Below are positions 8,295 through 17,745 of a DNA stretch of 64,000 nucleotides, in pieces. Under the pieces are notes generated by a model that was not told where the DNA came from, did not search any database, and worked only from the letters and a program-made list of their open reading frames with translations. Within the stretch, counting starts at the first letter, position 1; every line of letters begins with the position of its first letter. Where the stretch lies: contig NZ_JAGTIS010000006.1 of the NCBI RefSeq assembly GCF_018704125.1, positions 186,001 through 250,000 of the forward strand, in the 5' to 3' direction. A program made the position numbers and the translations under genes. This stretch comes from Metapseudomonas boanensis (GTDB taxonomy: Bacteria > Pseudomonadota > Gammaproteobacteria > Pseudomonadales > Pseudomonadaceae).

Positions 8295-9575
8295 ATGAGC
8301 ACCAATAGCACTTCCGCCCTGGACCTCAAGAATAACTACTCCGCTGTCTCCGAAACCTATCGTGGTACCAATCTGGACATCCATGCCGTATGCCGTGAGC
8401 AGCGCCTGAAGTCACCGATTTACGAAGGGGACTTTATCGCTCAGTTTGGTGTTCCCACCAATGCTGGCGTCCAGCAGGGTACCCGACCTACTTTCGCTCT
8501 GTTCAAGTACCAAGACGTGATGGCTGTGCTGCGCGACGGCAACACTTTCACTAGTGGTTTCATCGCCGAGGGCCTGGGCGCCTTCTTCGACGGCTTGGTG
8601 ATCCTGGCCATGGACGGTGAGCCCCACCGCAAGGTGCGCGCACTGCTGCAACCGGCCTTCATGCCTGAGAGCGTGAACAAGTGGCGTGGGCAGATCGACG
8701 AGCTGATCCGTGAGGAGTTCCTCAAGCCGCTGGTACCGCAGAAGAAGGCCGACCTGATGGAGTTCGGTCTGGAACTGCCGATCCGCATCATGTACGCCCT
8801 GATGGGATTCCCCTCCGACGACCCCTCGAAATACAAGCAGTACGCTGCCTGGGCGCTGGCTATGGTCGGTGGCAACCAGATCGATCCAGCGAAGATGGAG
8901 GACGCGCGTAAGCGGGCCGGCATCGCGGTGAAGGGGCTGTATGACGCTATCCAGGAAGTCGTGGTGCGCCGCCGCGCCGAGGGTAGTCAAGGCGACGACG
9001 TGATTGGTCGTCTGCTACGTGCCGAATTCGAAGGTCGCACCCTGGACGATCACGAGGTGATCACATTCACCCGTTCGTTACTACCCGCTGCTGGTGAAAC
9101 CACCACGCGGATGTTCGGCTCGGTGATGGCTCTGCTACTCACCACACCGGGACTGTTGGAGCGAGTCAAGGCTGATCGCTCTCTGATACCCAAGCTGATG
9201 GACGAAACCACCCGCTACGAGCCGGTGGCTACCTTCAAGGTGCGTGAGACGGCAAGGGACGTAGAGTTCCACGGCGTGAAGATTCCGAAGGGCTCCTTCG
9301 TGCAGTGCATGGTGGTGTCCGCTAATCGGGACGAGGATGCCTTCGAGAATCCCGAGGTGTTCGACATCGACCGCAAGCTCAAGCCTTCCTTCGGCTTCGG
9401 TTTCGGCCCGCACATGTGCATCGGCCAGTTTATCGCCAAGGTCGAGATTAACTGCTCTATCAACGCCATCCTCGACTTGTTCCCCAATATCCGCCTCGAC
9501 CCGACACAACCTGCTCCTGTAATCGAGGGCGCGCAGTTGCGTGGCACCTCGTCGCTCCCGGTGATCTGGGACTGA
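8295..9575 (+). CDS. Cytochrome P450 (DitQ paralogue, possibly DitU-like)
   Basis: 426 residues from ATG 8295; an upstream TTG is less likely. P450 landmarks are complete: AAGETTTR in the I helix for oxygen activation, ETTR as the ExxR motif, and FGFGPHMCIG with the haem-ligating Cys at residue 375. It is closely similar along its length to the P450 at 40128, especially VVSANRDEDAFENPEVFDID and the haem loop. Bacterial class I P450s take electrons from a ferredoxin and reductase; candidates are the genes at 15973 and 14724. In Burkholderia xenovorans two P450s, DitQ and DitU, act on different abietanes; this may be the second. It leads an operon with the next four genes. Confidence 0.92.
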   Translation: MSTNSTSALDLKNNYSAVSETYRGTNLDIHAVCREQRLKSPIYEGDFIAQFGVPTNAGVQQGTRPTFALFKYQDVMAVLRDGNTFTSGFIAEGLGAFFDGLVILAMDGEPHRKVRALLQPAFMPESVNKWRGQIDELIREEFLKPLVPQKKADLMEFGLELPIRIMYALMGFPSDDPSKYKQYAAWALAMVGGNQIDPAKMEDARKRAGIAVKGLYDAIQEVVVRRRAEGSQGDDVIGRLLRAEFEGRTLDDHEVITFTRSLLPAAGETTTRMFGSVMALLLTTPGLLERVKADRSLIPKLMDETTRYEPVATFKVRETARDVEFHGVKIPKGSFVQCMVVSANRDEDAFENPEVFDIDRKLKPSFGFGFGPHMCIGQFIAKVEINCSINAILDLFPNIRLDPTQPAPVIEGAQLRGTSSLPVIWD

Positions 9576-9609
9576 GCATCAATATCCCTTGCCTTGCGTG
9601 CATTTCGAC

Positions 9610-9621
9610 AATAACGACAAG
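9610..9621 (+). promoter_or_regulatory. Degenerate AAN-repeat before the CrtC-like gene
   Basis: AATAACGACAAG, three of four triplets fitting AAN, 11 bp before the start at 9633. Weaker than other copies. Confidence 0.35.
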
Positions 9622-9632
9622 AGACGATTTTC

Positions 9633-10664
9633 ATGAAAGCTTTCAAAACGATTCCAGAACGCGGCGACTTCGGCTTCCAGCAACTGGTCGGCCCGCACCA
9701 GGTCACCGGCGCTGCGATGGGCGGCAGTCGCGGCTTCTTTGGGCTGCAACTGAGCAAGTCCGCGCCGTTCGGCTCGGTGCGTGACGAGGAGGGCAACATC
9801 TATTCGTTCGTGCGTTCTCTGTTGGCCCCGGGCGGCACGCCGAATCCAACCAAGTTCTTCTACCTGAACAACCATGTCGACGGCGTCAACCTGCGCATGG
9901 ACCACGAGAAGATGGCTCTCCAGGCGCTGACGCCGATGCCGGTGCAGACCCTAGACGGCGACACTGTGCGCTGGACCAACCAGCCCGGCGAGGCCGGCAA
10001 CAGCTGGGAGATCACAGCCAACAGCGAGCGCTTGACCTGGCGGGAAGATGGATTGTTCCAGCTGGAGGGCCGCCTGCTCGGCCCTGGCCTGCAGTGGTAT
10101 CTGCCGGGGGTGGAATGGGGCACCTTCTATGTGTCGCAGCTCTGGGAGCTGGCCGGCGTCTGCGAAGGCCGGCCGGTGAAGGGGGCGATGGCGCTCGACC
10201 AGTTCTACATGGCCGAGGGCGGTGCGATCCACTTCAAGAAGGACCTGGTGGTCAACAACAACAAGCATGTCCTGTGGTGGTCGTTCGTCACCGTGTACAA
10301 GGACGGAAGTTGGGACGCCGGCTCCTTCATGGTTGGCCATGACCACCTAGGCTACGCGATCTTCAGCAACGACAAGGGCGAGGTGCGCGTCACCACCGAC
10401 ATCGAAGGGCAGACTCGGCACAAGGACGGCAGCTATTTCCTGGAGTCGGCGCGGATCGTTCTCGACGGCAAGGAAGAGTGGGAATTCCTCCCAGACCCCA
10501 AGGGCGAAATGATTGACTTCGTCGGCGGCTTCCCGATCACCGCGCAGCAGGAGGGGCGCTGGCGCCGGGTGGGTGATACCCGCGAGCCCTCGCACTGGCT
10601 GGGCTGGGGCGAGTCGGACCGGCGCAACGGTTCGGCGCGTAACGTGCCGGGCCGGGATCTCTGA
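9633..10664 (+). CDS. Protein of unknown function, possibly lipocalin/CrtC-like
   Basis: 343 residues, soluble, no signal peptide. The composition suggests an all-beta protein rich in Trp, Tyr and Gly, with alternating strands such as HVLWWSFVTVYKDGSWDAGS. Its length and character recall the AttH/hydroxyneurosporene synthase-like (CrtC) double lipocalin fold, which hydrates terpenoid double bonds, but I cannot confirm this by motif. It sits 57 bp after the P450 and before an SDR, so a role on an oxidised diterpenoid is plausible. A strong hairpin follows it. Confidence 0.7.
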   Translation: MKAFKTIPERGDFGFQQLVGPHQVTGAAMGGSRGFFGLQLSKSAPFGSVRDEEGNIYSFVRSLLAPGGTPNPTKFFYLNNHVDGVNLRMDHEKMALQALTPMPVQTLDGDTVRWTNQPGEAGNSWEITANSERLTWREDGLFQLEGRLLGPGLQWYLPGVEWGTFYVSQLWELAGVCEGRPVKGAMALDQFYMAEGGAIHFKKDLVVNNNKHVLWWSFVTVYKDGSWDAGSFMVGHDHLGYAIFSNDKGEVRVTTDIEGQTRHKDGSYFLESARIVLDGKEEWEFLPDPKGEMIDFVGGFPITAQQEGRWRRVGDTREPSHWLGWGESDRRNGSARNVPGRDL

Positions 10665-10681
10665 CCCAACCTGACGAGCTT

Positions 10682-10703
10682 CCCGCGGCTTGATTGCCGC
10701 GGG
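10682..10703 (+). terminator. Intra-operon hairpin
   Basis: CCCGCGGC-TTGATT-GCCGCGGG, a perfect 8-bp GC stem followed by AGTTCTTCC. It lies between the CrtC-like gene and the SDR, and may attenuate or protect mRNA ends rather than stop transcription fully. Confidence 0.45.
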
Positions 10704-10713
10704 AGTTCTTCCG

Positions 10714-10725
10714 AACAAGAACAAC
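10714..10725 (+). promoter_or_regulatory. AAN-repeat (CA motif) before SDR
   Basis: AACAAGAACAAC, four AAN triplets, 17 bp before the ATG at 10743 and just upstream of the AGAGGAAG ribosome site. Confidence 0.6.
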
Positions 10726-10742
10726 ACCAGAGGAAGCAGGCA

Positions 10743-11531
10743 ATGAGGTTCAAAGACAAGGTGGTGCTGGTCACCGGCGCCGGACGTGGCATGGGACGCG
10801 CCATCGCCCTGGCCTATGCGCAGGAGGGGGCCAGAGTGGTAGTGTCCGCACGCACGCCACGTCATGGCGAGGAAACCGTCGCGCAGATCACGTCGCTGGG
10901 AGGCGAGGCCCATCTAGTCGGCGGCGACATCGCCGACCGCGCGGCTGTCAAGGCCATGGTCGAGGGTGGCATGGAACGCTTCGGCGCACTGGACATCCTG
11001 GTGCATTGCGCCGCCGATACGGCGCGTGGGTTGATTAGCGAGATGGCGGACGACACTTTCGATCATCTGGTGCGCAGTAATATCCAGTCGCTGTTCTGGC
11101 TCGCTAAGGATTGCGCCCCCTACCTTTCTAGGGCGAGTGACAAGGGACGGGTCATTTTCATCTCCTCCGGTGAGGCCAATCGCAAGTACACGCCAACGCT
11201 GATTCCCTACAGTTCCAGCAAGGCGTTCATGAACGCCTTTGCCCGCGGGCTGGCCGTAGAGTTCGGCGCGTTGAACATCCTGGTCAATGTGATCGAGCCG
11301 GGGCTGATCGGCACCGACCATATGTTCGAGTCTCTGGGCGAGGAAGTGCCACACCGTCTGGCCGAGCACTTCCCCGTGCCACGTCTGGGGCAGTCGACCG
11401 ATATCGCCGACGCCGCGCTGTTCCTGACCTCCAACGAGGCCTCCTACATTACCGGCACCTCGTTGCTGGTTGACGGGGGCGCCACCATGGTGGCCATGCC
11501 GAAGGTCGAAGAAATTCTCAAGGGGCATTGA
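10743..11531 (+). CDS. Short-chain dehydrogenase/reductase
   Basis: 262 residues. It has TGAGRGMG at the cofactor site, HCAAD in place of the usual NNAG, ISSGEANR with the catalytic Ser, and YSSSK with the Tyr and Lys. The C-terminal YITGTSLLVDGG is typical. It probably oxidises the alcohol made by the upstream P450, for example to a ketone (inference from operon context). The MFS start lies about 50 bp downstream. Confidence 0.88.
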   Translation: MRFKDKVVLVTGAGRGMGRAIALAYAQEGARVVVSARTPRHGEETVAQITSLGGEAHLVGGDIADRAAVKAMVEGGMERFGALDILVHCAADTARGLISEMADDTFDHLVRSNIQSLFWLAKDCAPYLSRASDKGRVIFISSGEANRKYTPTLIPYSSSKAFMNAFARGLAVEFGALNILVNVIEPGLIGTDHMFESLGEEVPHRLAEHFPVPRLGQSTDIADAALFLTSNEASYITGTSLLVDGGATMVAMPKVEEILKGH

Positions 11532-11583
11532 GCCCGGGTTGTACGGCCCGACTGGCACGGTGGGCCGAGATAGGAGTCCTCGC

Positions 11584-12858
11584 ATGTCCGATACATCCAC
11601 TTCGCGCCCGCGGGCCGCCATCGACCTCGCCGAGTTCAAGCGCGGCTGGCGCATTCTGCTACTGGGCCTCGTCGGCATCTGCACCAGCATCAGCGTGGGC
11701 CTGCTCTACGGCTTCGGCACCCTGGTGATTCCCCTCGAACAGGCCTTTGGCTGGAGCCGTGGTGCACTGCAGGCGTCGATCACCTTCCTGTTCGCTGGCG
11801 TGGCGATCTCCACCCAACTTGTCGGTCCGCTGTACCGCCGTTTCGGCCCGCGGCGGGTGGCAATCGTGTCGATCATGCTGCAGGTGATCGGCTATGCGGC
11901 GATCACCCGGATCGAGCATTCCATCGGCTGGTTGTACCTGGCGTTCTTCGCCATGCCGCTGGTTTGCGCGGGCACCATTGCCATTACCTGGACGCAACTG
12001 GTCAACCTGTGGTTCGAGCGCAACCGTGGCCTGGCCCTGGCGGCCATTCTCTGCGGCACCGGGCTGATGGCGGTGGTGTTGCCGCCACTGCTGGCCAGGC
12101 TGATCGCCCTGTTCGGCTGGCAGGCGGGCTTTTTCACCCTGGCGGCGCTGCCGTTGCTGTTCACCTTGCCGATGGCATTGCTGTGGATGCGCCTGCCGAG
12201 CGAGGTCGGGCCGGAATCACCAGCGGGGAGCGAGACGGTATCGCAGATGGATGGTTTCAGCTTCCGCCAGGCGCTGCGCTCGCCAGTCTACTGGAGCTTC
12301 AACGTTGCCCTAATCCTCTCGGTGTGTCTGACCGTCGGCATGGTTACCAATATCGTGCCGATGCTGCAGGGAAAGGGGCTTTCCGCCCAGGCGGCAAGTC
12401 AGATTTTCAGCAGCTTCGGCGTTTCCATTATCGCCGGGCGCTTGCTGGTGGGTTATCTGCTGGACCGCTACCCACCGATCCTTGTTGCAGTGATCAGTCT
12501 GGCGCTGCCAGCCATCGGTTGTGCGATCTTTCTGTACGGTGACGTGCAGAGCACGGCGCTGCTGGTGCTAGCCACCCTATGCATCGGCGCCAGCGCTGGC
12601 GCGGAGTTCGACCTGGCGGCGTTTCTCATGGCGCGTTATTTCGGGCTGCGCGAGTACGCGCGGATCTTCGGCCTGCACCTGGCGCTGATCACCATCGTCT
12701 CGGGGCTGATGCCGGTGTTCTTCGGCTATCTCTACGAGGCCTACGGCAATTATTCGGCGGTGCTGCTGTGCTGCCTGGCCTGTTCCATCATCGGCCCGTC
12801 GATGCTGCTCTGGTTGCAGCCGACAGCGGCGGTTGTGGCCCAACAACAGCCCACCTAA
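11584..12858 (+). CDS. MFS transporter (oxalate/formate-antiporter-like, paralogue 1)
   Basis: 424 residues from ATG 11584, with AGGAG 7 bp upstream; the frame extends upstream without support. Twelve TM segments begin at GWRILLLGLVGICTSISVGL. It is clearly paralogous to the MFS at 16316-17584: both start EF(K/R)RGWRILLL and share LLYGFGTLV(I/V)PLEQAFGW and a GLSA(Q/A)(A/E)A(S/N)QIFS(S/G)FG stretch. Expected to import or export an organic acid; the substrate may be a resin acid or breakdown product. Co-directional with the P450 and SDR. Confidence 0.85.
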   Translation: MSDTSTSRPRAAIDLAEFKRGWRILLLGLVGICTSISVGLLYGFGTLVIPLEQAFGWSRGALQASITFLFAGVAISTQLVGPLYRRFGPRRVAIVSIMLQVIGYAAITRIEHSIGWLYLAFFAMPLVCAGTIAITWTQLVNLWFERNRGLALAAILCGTGLMAVVLPPLLARLIALFGWQAGFFTLAALPLLFTLPMALLWMRLPSEVGPESPAGSETVSQMDGFSFRQALRSPVYWSFNVALILSVCLTVGMVTNIVPMLQGKGLSAQAASQIFSSFGVSIIAGRLLVGYLLDRYPPILVAVISLALPAIGCAIFLYGDVQSTALLVLATLCIGASAGAEFDLAAFLMARYFGLREYARIFGLHLALITIVSGLMPVFFGYLYEAYGNYSAVLLCCLACSIIGPSMLLWLQPTAAVVAQQQPT

Positions 12859-12915
12859 GCGGGTGTGCACAAATCCGGCGGGACTGACTCGCCCATGGAA
12901 ACAGAGGAGAAATCA

Positions 12916-13266
12916 ATGAGTGCGCAAGAAGCCATCGAGCATTTCCTGCATGGCCAGATCGAATGCTGGAACAACGGTGACAAGGAGGGGTTCTTCGAGC
13001 ATTACCGCCAGATGTCGCCCGCCGGCCTGAGCATTGAGTACGTCGGTCGTGCCTTGCCGACCGACCCGTGGCAGATCCTGGAAGGCATGTGGGAAAACCA
13101 GCAGCCGCGTTTCCGCGTGGAGGTCAAGGAAACCATCATCAACGGTGAGGAGGCCGCCTGCCACCATCGCAATGCACTCCGCGACGGCAGCGGTGGTATA
13201 GAGACCATCGAGCTGTACCGTTTCCAGAACGGCAGGCTGTGGGTGCGTTACTTCATCAAGGCGTGA
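12916..13266 (+). CDS. SnoaL/NTF2-like small protein
   Basis: 116 residues from ATG 12916, with GAGGAG 6 bp upstream; a GTG at 12865 is less likely. The pattern of an N-terminal helix pair (AIEHFLHGQIECWNNGDKEG), a central conserved strand pair and a final IELYRFQNGRLWVRYFIKA sheet fits the NTF2-like cone fold. Members act as isomerases, cyclases, hydrolases or binding proteins. Last gene of the P450 operon; its reaction cannot be read from the sequence. Confidence 0.78.
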   Translation: MSAQEAIEHFLHGQIECWNNGDKEGFFEHYRQMSPAGLSIEYVGRALPTDPWQILEGMWENQQPRFRVEVKETIINGEEAACHHRNALRDGSGGIETIELYRFQNGRLWVRYFIKA

Positions 13267-13279
13267 GTGGGAACGTGGG

Positions 13280-13297
13280 GCGCGACGACGGTCGCGC
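13280..13297 (+). terminator. Terminator-like hairpin after the P450 operon
   Basis: GCGCGAC-GACG-GTCGCGC, a perfect 7-bp stem followed by TCTGTTTGT, 14 bp after the SnoaL-like stop. Confidence 0.6.
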
Positions 13298-13412
13298 TCT
13301 GTTTGTACGGCGGTTAGCTACCGTTCGCCCAGGCACCAGATAGTTTTTTGACGTCGAGCAACCGAGTGGCCTGTCTGGGAAACAATTGGACAGTACATTG
13401 GCAATTGTTCCG

Positions 13413-14600
13413 TTATTCCCCCAGTCTCCGGCGTGGCTGCCGCTGGAGATTCAGCACCAGTAGCAGGCCGACGGCCGACAGCAGGGCGGAGCAAAGGAAT
13501 ACTTGCGCCAGGCCGAAGCCTGAAACCGCCAACCCCATCAACGGGCCAGCCAGCCCCACCGCTAGGTCGAAGAACAACGAAAGCGTGCTTAGGGCCGAGT
13601 TGCGATTGGCCTGCGGCGTGCGCGCCAGGGTTTCCACCGCCAGCCCCGGATAGACCCAGGAAACGCCCAGACCGGTCAGCGCCGAGCCAAGGATCGCCAC
13701 CAGGGGCGAGGGTGCCAGCCAGACGAGTAGCAGGCCGAGGGTCTGCACCGCCATGCAGGCCGCGACCACTGGGTAGCCGCCAAAGCGGGATAGTGCACTG
13801 GGCGAGGCCAGTCTGGCGAAGATGAAGGCGACGCCGAAGGCGCTCAGGCAGTAGGCCGCGTTGGCCCAGCCCAGATTGTCGAAGTACAGGGCGATGAAGG
13901 CAGTCAGACTGCCGAAGCCCACCGAACTGCAGGCTACGGCCAGGCCGTTGGGCAGCACGGCGAGGAACACGCTGCGGAACGGCAGCCGCACGCCCGAGAG
14001 CAAGGGTGCGGGGCGACGAGTCTGGGCGAACAGCAGGGACAGGAAGCCGAGCAGGGTGATGCTGATTCCGATGCCGGCGAGCCCCAGGTGATCCCGTATC
14101 AGTACCCCGAGTGGTGCGCCAATGGCGGTGCCGCCATAGGCGGCGATGCCGTTCCAGGACATGACCTGCGCAGTGCGTGCCGTGCCGTGCAGGCCGATTG
14201 CCCAAGTGCAGCAGGGGGTGGAGATCAGGGCCGAAGAGAGGCCCTGGAGGATCCGCCCGGCTATCAGTAGCGCCAGGCTGACCCAGGGGGAAGTCGGAAG
14301 GACGATCGCCAGCGCCGTCAGCAGGCCGCTGCTCGTCAGCACGGCCAGCCCCGCCATCACCGTGCGATTGGCGCCAAAGCGGTCGGCAAGCTGGCCAGCC
14401 AGTGGACGCGACAGCAGGGTCGTCAGGTATTGCGTGCCGATCACCAGTCCGGCCACCGCGCTGCCGAAACCCAAGGTGTTCAGCACATGGCCGGGCAGCA
14501 CGGCCAGCGGCAGTCCGTTGCTGATGAAGGAGACGAAATTGAAGCAGACGATCGAGATGATCGACAGGCTGGTGGGGAGCGATTGGCTGCGGGCGTTCAT
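13413..14600 (-). CDS. MFS transporter (sugar/drug efflux-like, YhhS type)
   Basis: 395 residues with about 12 hydrophobic segments. Motif A reads GQLADRFGANRTVM in the loop between TM2 and TM3. No close relation to the paralogous MFS pair at 11584 and 16316. It lies 123 bp downstream of the ferredoxin reductase on the same strand and ends the minus-strand unit. Substrate unknown; export is most common for this group. Confidence 0.82.
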   Translation of the reverse strand: MNARSQSLPTSLSIISIVCFNFVSFISNGLPLAVLPGHVLNTLGFGSAVAGLVIGTQYLTTLLSRPLAGQLADRFGANRTVMAGLAVLTSSGLLTALAIVLPTSPWVSLALLIAGRILQGLSSALISTPCCTWAIGLHGTARTAQVMSWNGIAAYGGTAIGAPLGVLIRDHLGLAGIGISITLLGFLSLLFAQTRRPAPLLSGVRLPFRSVFLAVLPNGLAVACSSVGFGSLTAFIALYFDNLGWANAAYCLSAFGVAFIFARLASPSALSRFGGYPVVAACMAVQTLGLLLVWLAPSPLVAILGSALTGLGVSWVYPGLAVETLARTPQANRNSALSTLSLFFDLAVGLAGPLMGLAVSGFGLAQVFLCSALLSAVGLLLVLNLQRQPRRRLGE

Positions 14601-14723
14601 GGCATGTCGCCTTGTGCGGACGCGGAGTTGGCGCCGGAGTTGGCGAGGCGGGTAACGACAGGGGGCAGGGCGCCCGGCGCCCGGGCGGTGGCCGCGTCCG
14701 AGAGCGGGCGCGGCCTCGGGTGG

Positions 14724-15959
14724 TCAGTCGCGGTTGGCGGCTTCCCAAGCCTTGAGCTCGAAGCCCTCGGCGGCGGCCTCGGCAGCGGTCAGCTTGGGTG
14801 GGCGAGAGAGGATCTTGCGCGCAGCCATGTGATCCCCTGGGCGGTTGCAGGACTCCACCGCGATCAACTGGTCGTTGCGGAAGCACAGAACGGAGAGCTG
14901 GTGGGTCTCCGGTGAGCCGAGGGTGACGGTGCTGTCGTAGCTGGTGGAAAGTCCGGCGATCTGCAGCTTGAGGTTGCCTTGGTCGGTCCAGAACCAGGGC
15001 AGCGCACTGTACGGGGCCGGTTTGCCGAGCAAGCGGGCGGCCACGTTACGTGCCTGGTCGGCGGCGTTCTGCACGGATTCGAGGCGGGTCGGACGCTCGC
15101 CATTCTGCAGGCAGGGGAAGCAGGCGACGTCGCCGATAGCGGAGATGTGCGGGTCGGAACTCAGCAGGTTGGCGTCCACACGAATGCCGTTCTCGATGGC
15201 TAGGCCCGCTTCGTTAGCTAGTTGGGTGTTGGGGATCACGCCGATGCCAAAGACCACCAGGTCGGCCGGTAGTTTGCGGCCGTCCGAGGTTTCCACCGCG
15301 CTTACCTTGCCATTGTCACCTTCGATGCGGGTCAGACCCTGGCGGAAGTCAAACTTCACCCCCCAGGCCTCGTGCGCCTGGCGGAACAGTTGGGACATCT
15401 CCGTCGACACAGCACGCGCCATCGGCCGATCGCCGAGCTCCAGCACGTGCACACTGGCGCCCAATTCGGCGGCGACCGCGGCGAATTCCAGGCCGATGAA
15501 GCCGGCGCCGACCACCACCACGTTGCGTACCTCCTTCACCAGGGGGGCGAGGGCATCGGCATCCTGCTTGGTCTTGACGCCAAATACGCCCTGCAACTCG
15601 GCACCGGGTACTGGCAGCGGACGGTTGTGTGCGCCGGTGGCTAATACCAAGTGATCGTAGACGGCCGCCTCGCCGGAGGCGAGCAGGACTCGGCGGTTCT
15701 GCCGGTCGATGGCCGTCGCCTGGTCGTGGATCAGCTCGATGCGTTGGGTGGTGAAGAACTCGGTTGGACGGAACAGCAGGGCGTTCTCGTTGATCTTACC
15801 GAGCAGGTAGGCCTTGGACAGCGGTGGGCGCTGGTAGGGCAGGCCGGGCTCGTCGCCGATCAGGGTGATGCTTCCGTCGTATCCCTCCTGGCGCAGTGAG
15901 GCTGCAACCTGGAAGCCGGCTTGGCCAGCACCGACGATGACTACTGAGGCGAGTGACAT
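14724..15959 (-). CDS. NAD(P)H-ferredoxin reductase (putidaredoxin reductase-like)
   Basis: 411 residues. VVIVGAGQAGFQVAASLR at the N terminus binds FAD; VVVVGAGFIGLEFAAVAAELG near residue 145-165 is the NAD(P)H Rossmann site; ISAIGDVAC near residue 270 is the flavin-binding GD motif. LPYQRPPLSK is characteristic of the putidaredoxin/rhodocoxin reductase family. It transfers electrons from NADH to a [2Fe-2S] ferredoxin and on to a P450 or Rieske oxygenase. It lies 13 bp after the ferredoxin gene, so the two form an electron-transfer pair. Confidence 0.93.
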   Translation of the reverse strand: MSLASVVIVGAGQAGFQVAASLRQEGYDGSITLIGDEPGLPYQRPPLSKAYLLGKINENALLFRPTEFFTTQRIELIHDQATAIDRQNRRVLLASGEAAVYDHLVLATGAHNRPLPVPGAELQGVFGVKTKQDADALAPLVKEVRNVVVVGAGFIGLEFAAVAAELGASVHVLELGDRPMARAVSTEMSQLFRQAHEAWGVKFDFRQGLTRIEGDNGKVSAVETSDGRKLPADLVVFGIGVIPNTQLANEAGLAIENGIRVDANLLSSDPHISAIGDVACFPCLQNGERPTRLESVQNAADQARNVAARLLGKPAPYSALPWFWTDQGNLKLQIAGLSTSYDSTVTLGSPETHQLSVLCFRNDQLIAVESCNRPGDHMAARKILSRPPKLTAAEAAAEGFELKAWEAANRD

Positions 15960-15972
15960 GGGAACCTCTTCT

Positions 15973-16302
<330 letters not shown>

Positions 16303-16315
16303 CTAGGGAGTCAGG

Positions 16316-17584
16316 TCAGGAATGGGCAGCGAACGGTGTGGAGGCGAAGCGTGGGACGCGACCCAGGGTAAGCAACAACAGGGGGCCGACAAGACTGCAG
16401 GCGAGGCAGTACACCAGCATTGCCGAGTAGGTGCCGGTACGGCTGAGCAGGAGGGCGAACAGCAGCGGTGCGATGGCTGAAGCCACGGTGTTCAGACCCT
16501 GGTGCACACCGAACAGGCGGCCATACTCACGCAGGCCGAAATAACGGGCGACCAGGAAGGCCGCGATGTCGAACTCGGCACCGGCGCCGAAGCCGACCAG
16601 AACAGCGGCCAGCAACAATGGGCCGAATTCGATGGTGCTGCCGAGATAGATAAGGCAGCCGATGGCCGGCAGGGCCAAGCTGAAGGCCGCCACTGCTGGT
16701 GGCCAGAGACGGTCGAGTAGGTAACCGATGAGCATACGACCGAAGATCAGCGCGATGCCAAATCCGCTGAAAATCTGATTGGCCTCGGCGGCCGAAAGCC
16801 CCCTGGCCTGCAACATGGGCACGGTGCTGGTGACCATGCCGACGATCGAAGAAATCACCAGCGCCAGGGCCAGGTTGCATGTCCAGAATTTGGTTGAGCT
16901 CATCCCCTCGCGAAAGCTCAGACCGGGTAGTTCCAGCAGTGCGCTGGCGTCGTCCTGGCCATGCTTGTCGGCGCTGCCGGCGAGCTTGAACCACAGCAGG
17001 GTCAGCGGTAGCAGTACCAGCAGGTTGAGCAGGGCGAGGATGATGAAGGCGGCGCGCCAGTCCCACTGCTCGATGCCCCAGGACATCAGTCTCGGGATGA
17101 TCGCGGCGGTCAGACCGGTACCGGACAGGCCGATGGCAAGGGCTAGTCCGCGATTACGGTCGTACCAGAGGCTGAGTAACTGGGTCCAGGTCACCGCCAA
17201 CGCGCCCATACCGATCAATGGCAGGATGGCAAAGGCCAGGTAGAGCGACCAGACCGAGCCACTAAGCTGGGTGGTGCCCAGGTAGCCCAGCGAGAGCAGG
17301 ACCAGCGAAATGACTGTCATGCGCTTCATGCCAAAACGCAGGTTGAACCATCCGACCAGCTGCAGAGAAACCACCGCGCCGCCGAACAGGAATGTGATCG
17401 CTGCCTGCAATTCGCTCTTGTTCCAGCCGAACGCCTGTTCCAGTGGCACAACCAGGGTACCAAAGCCGTAGAGCAGGGCCGCGTTGATACTAATGGCAAC
17501 GCCGACTACGGAGAGCAAGAGGATTCGCCATCCGCGGCGGAACTCACTGAAGTCGATTGCCGCTTCATTTTGGGAGGAAGGCAT
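16316..17584 (-). CDS. MFS transporter (paralogue 2 of the 11584 MFS)
   Basis: 422 residues from ATG 17584, with AAGGA upstream; the frame extends to 17731 without support. Twelve TM segments. Strong full-length likeness to the MFS at 11584-12858, including GWRILLL, ALLYGFGTLVVPLEQAFGW and GAGAEFDIAAFLVARYFGLREYGR. First gene of a minus-strand unit with ferredoxin, reductase and another MFS, and divergent from the MCP gene. The shared operator in the divergent promoter suggests induction with the dit genes, so uptake of the diterpenoid substrate is a reasonable guess. Confidence 0.86.
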   Translation of the reverse strand: MPSSQNEAAIDFSEFRRGWRILLLSVVGVAISINAALLYGFGTLVVPLEQAFGWNKSELQAAITFLFGGAVVSLQLVGWFNLRFGMKRMTVISLVLLSLGYLGTTQLSGSVWSLYLAFAILPLIGMGALAVTWTQLLSLWYDRNRGLALAIGLSGTGLTAAIIPRLMSWGIEQWDWRAAFIILALLNLLVLLPLTLLWFKLAGSADKHGQDDASALLELPGLSFREGMSSTKFWTCNLALALVISSIVGMVTSTVPMLQARGLSAAEANQIFSGFGIALIFGRMLIGYLLDRLWPPAVAAFSLALPAIGCLIYLGSTIEFGPLLLAAVLVGFGAGAEFDIAAFLVARYFGLREYGRLFGVHQGLNTVASAIAPLLFALLLSRTGTYSAMLVYCLACSLVGPLLLLTLGRVPRFASTPFAAHS

Positions 17585-17656
17585 GGTCTGGCGTCCTTTA
17601 TTGGTTTTGTGGGGCCAAGCTGTGGAGAGATGCGCGGATATTGCCGATTGATGATC

Positions 17657-17681
17657 TGAACATAAATCTGAATAATGTATA
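17657..17681. promoter_or_regulatory. Shared 25-bp inverted repeat, site 2
   Basis: Arms TGAACA and TGTATA with a 13-base spacer, in the 161-bp divergent region between the MFS (17584) and MCP (17746). TATAAA at 17678-17683 would serve as -10 for the MCP, with the left arm as -35. Confidence 0.65.
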
Positions 17682-17723
17682 AATAGTATGGCGAGACGGG
17701 TGTCCTGTCTAGTCATGTCCCAT

Positions 17724-17735
17724 AACAACAAGAAC
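17724..17735 (+). promoter_or_regulatory. AAN-repeat (CA motif) before the MCP
   Basis: AACAACAAGAAC, four AAN triplets, 10 bp before the ATG at 17746. Confidence 0.6.
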
Positions 17736-17745
17736 GGTGAGCATC

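Noticed and set aside
13318-14886. A 522-codon minus-strand frame
   Set aside because: Frame-shifted shadow of the MFS and reductase genes, rich in Arg, Pro and Gly.
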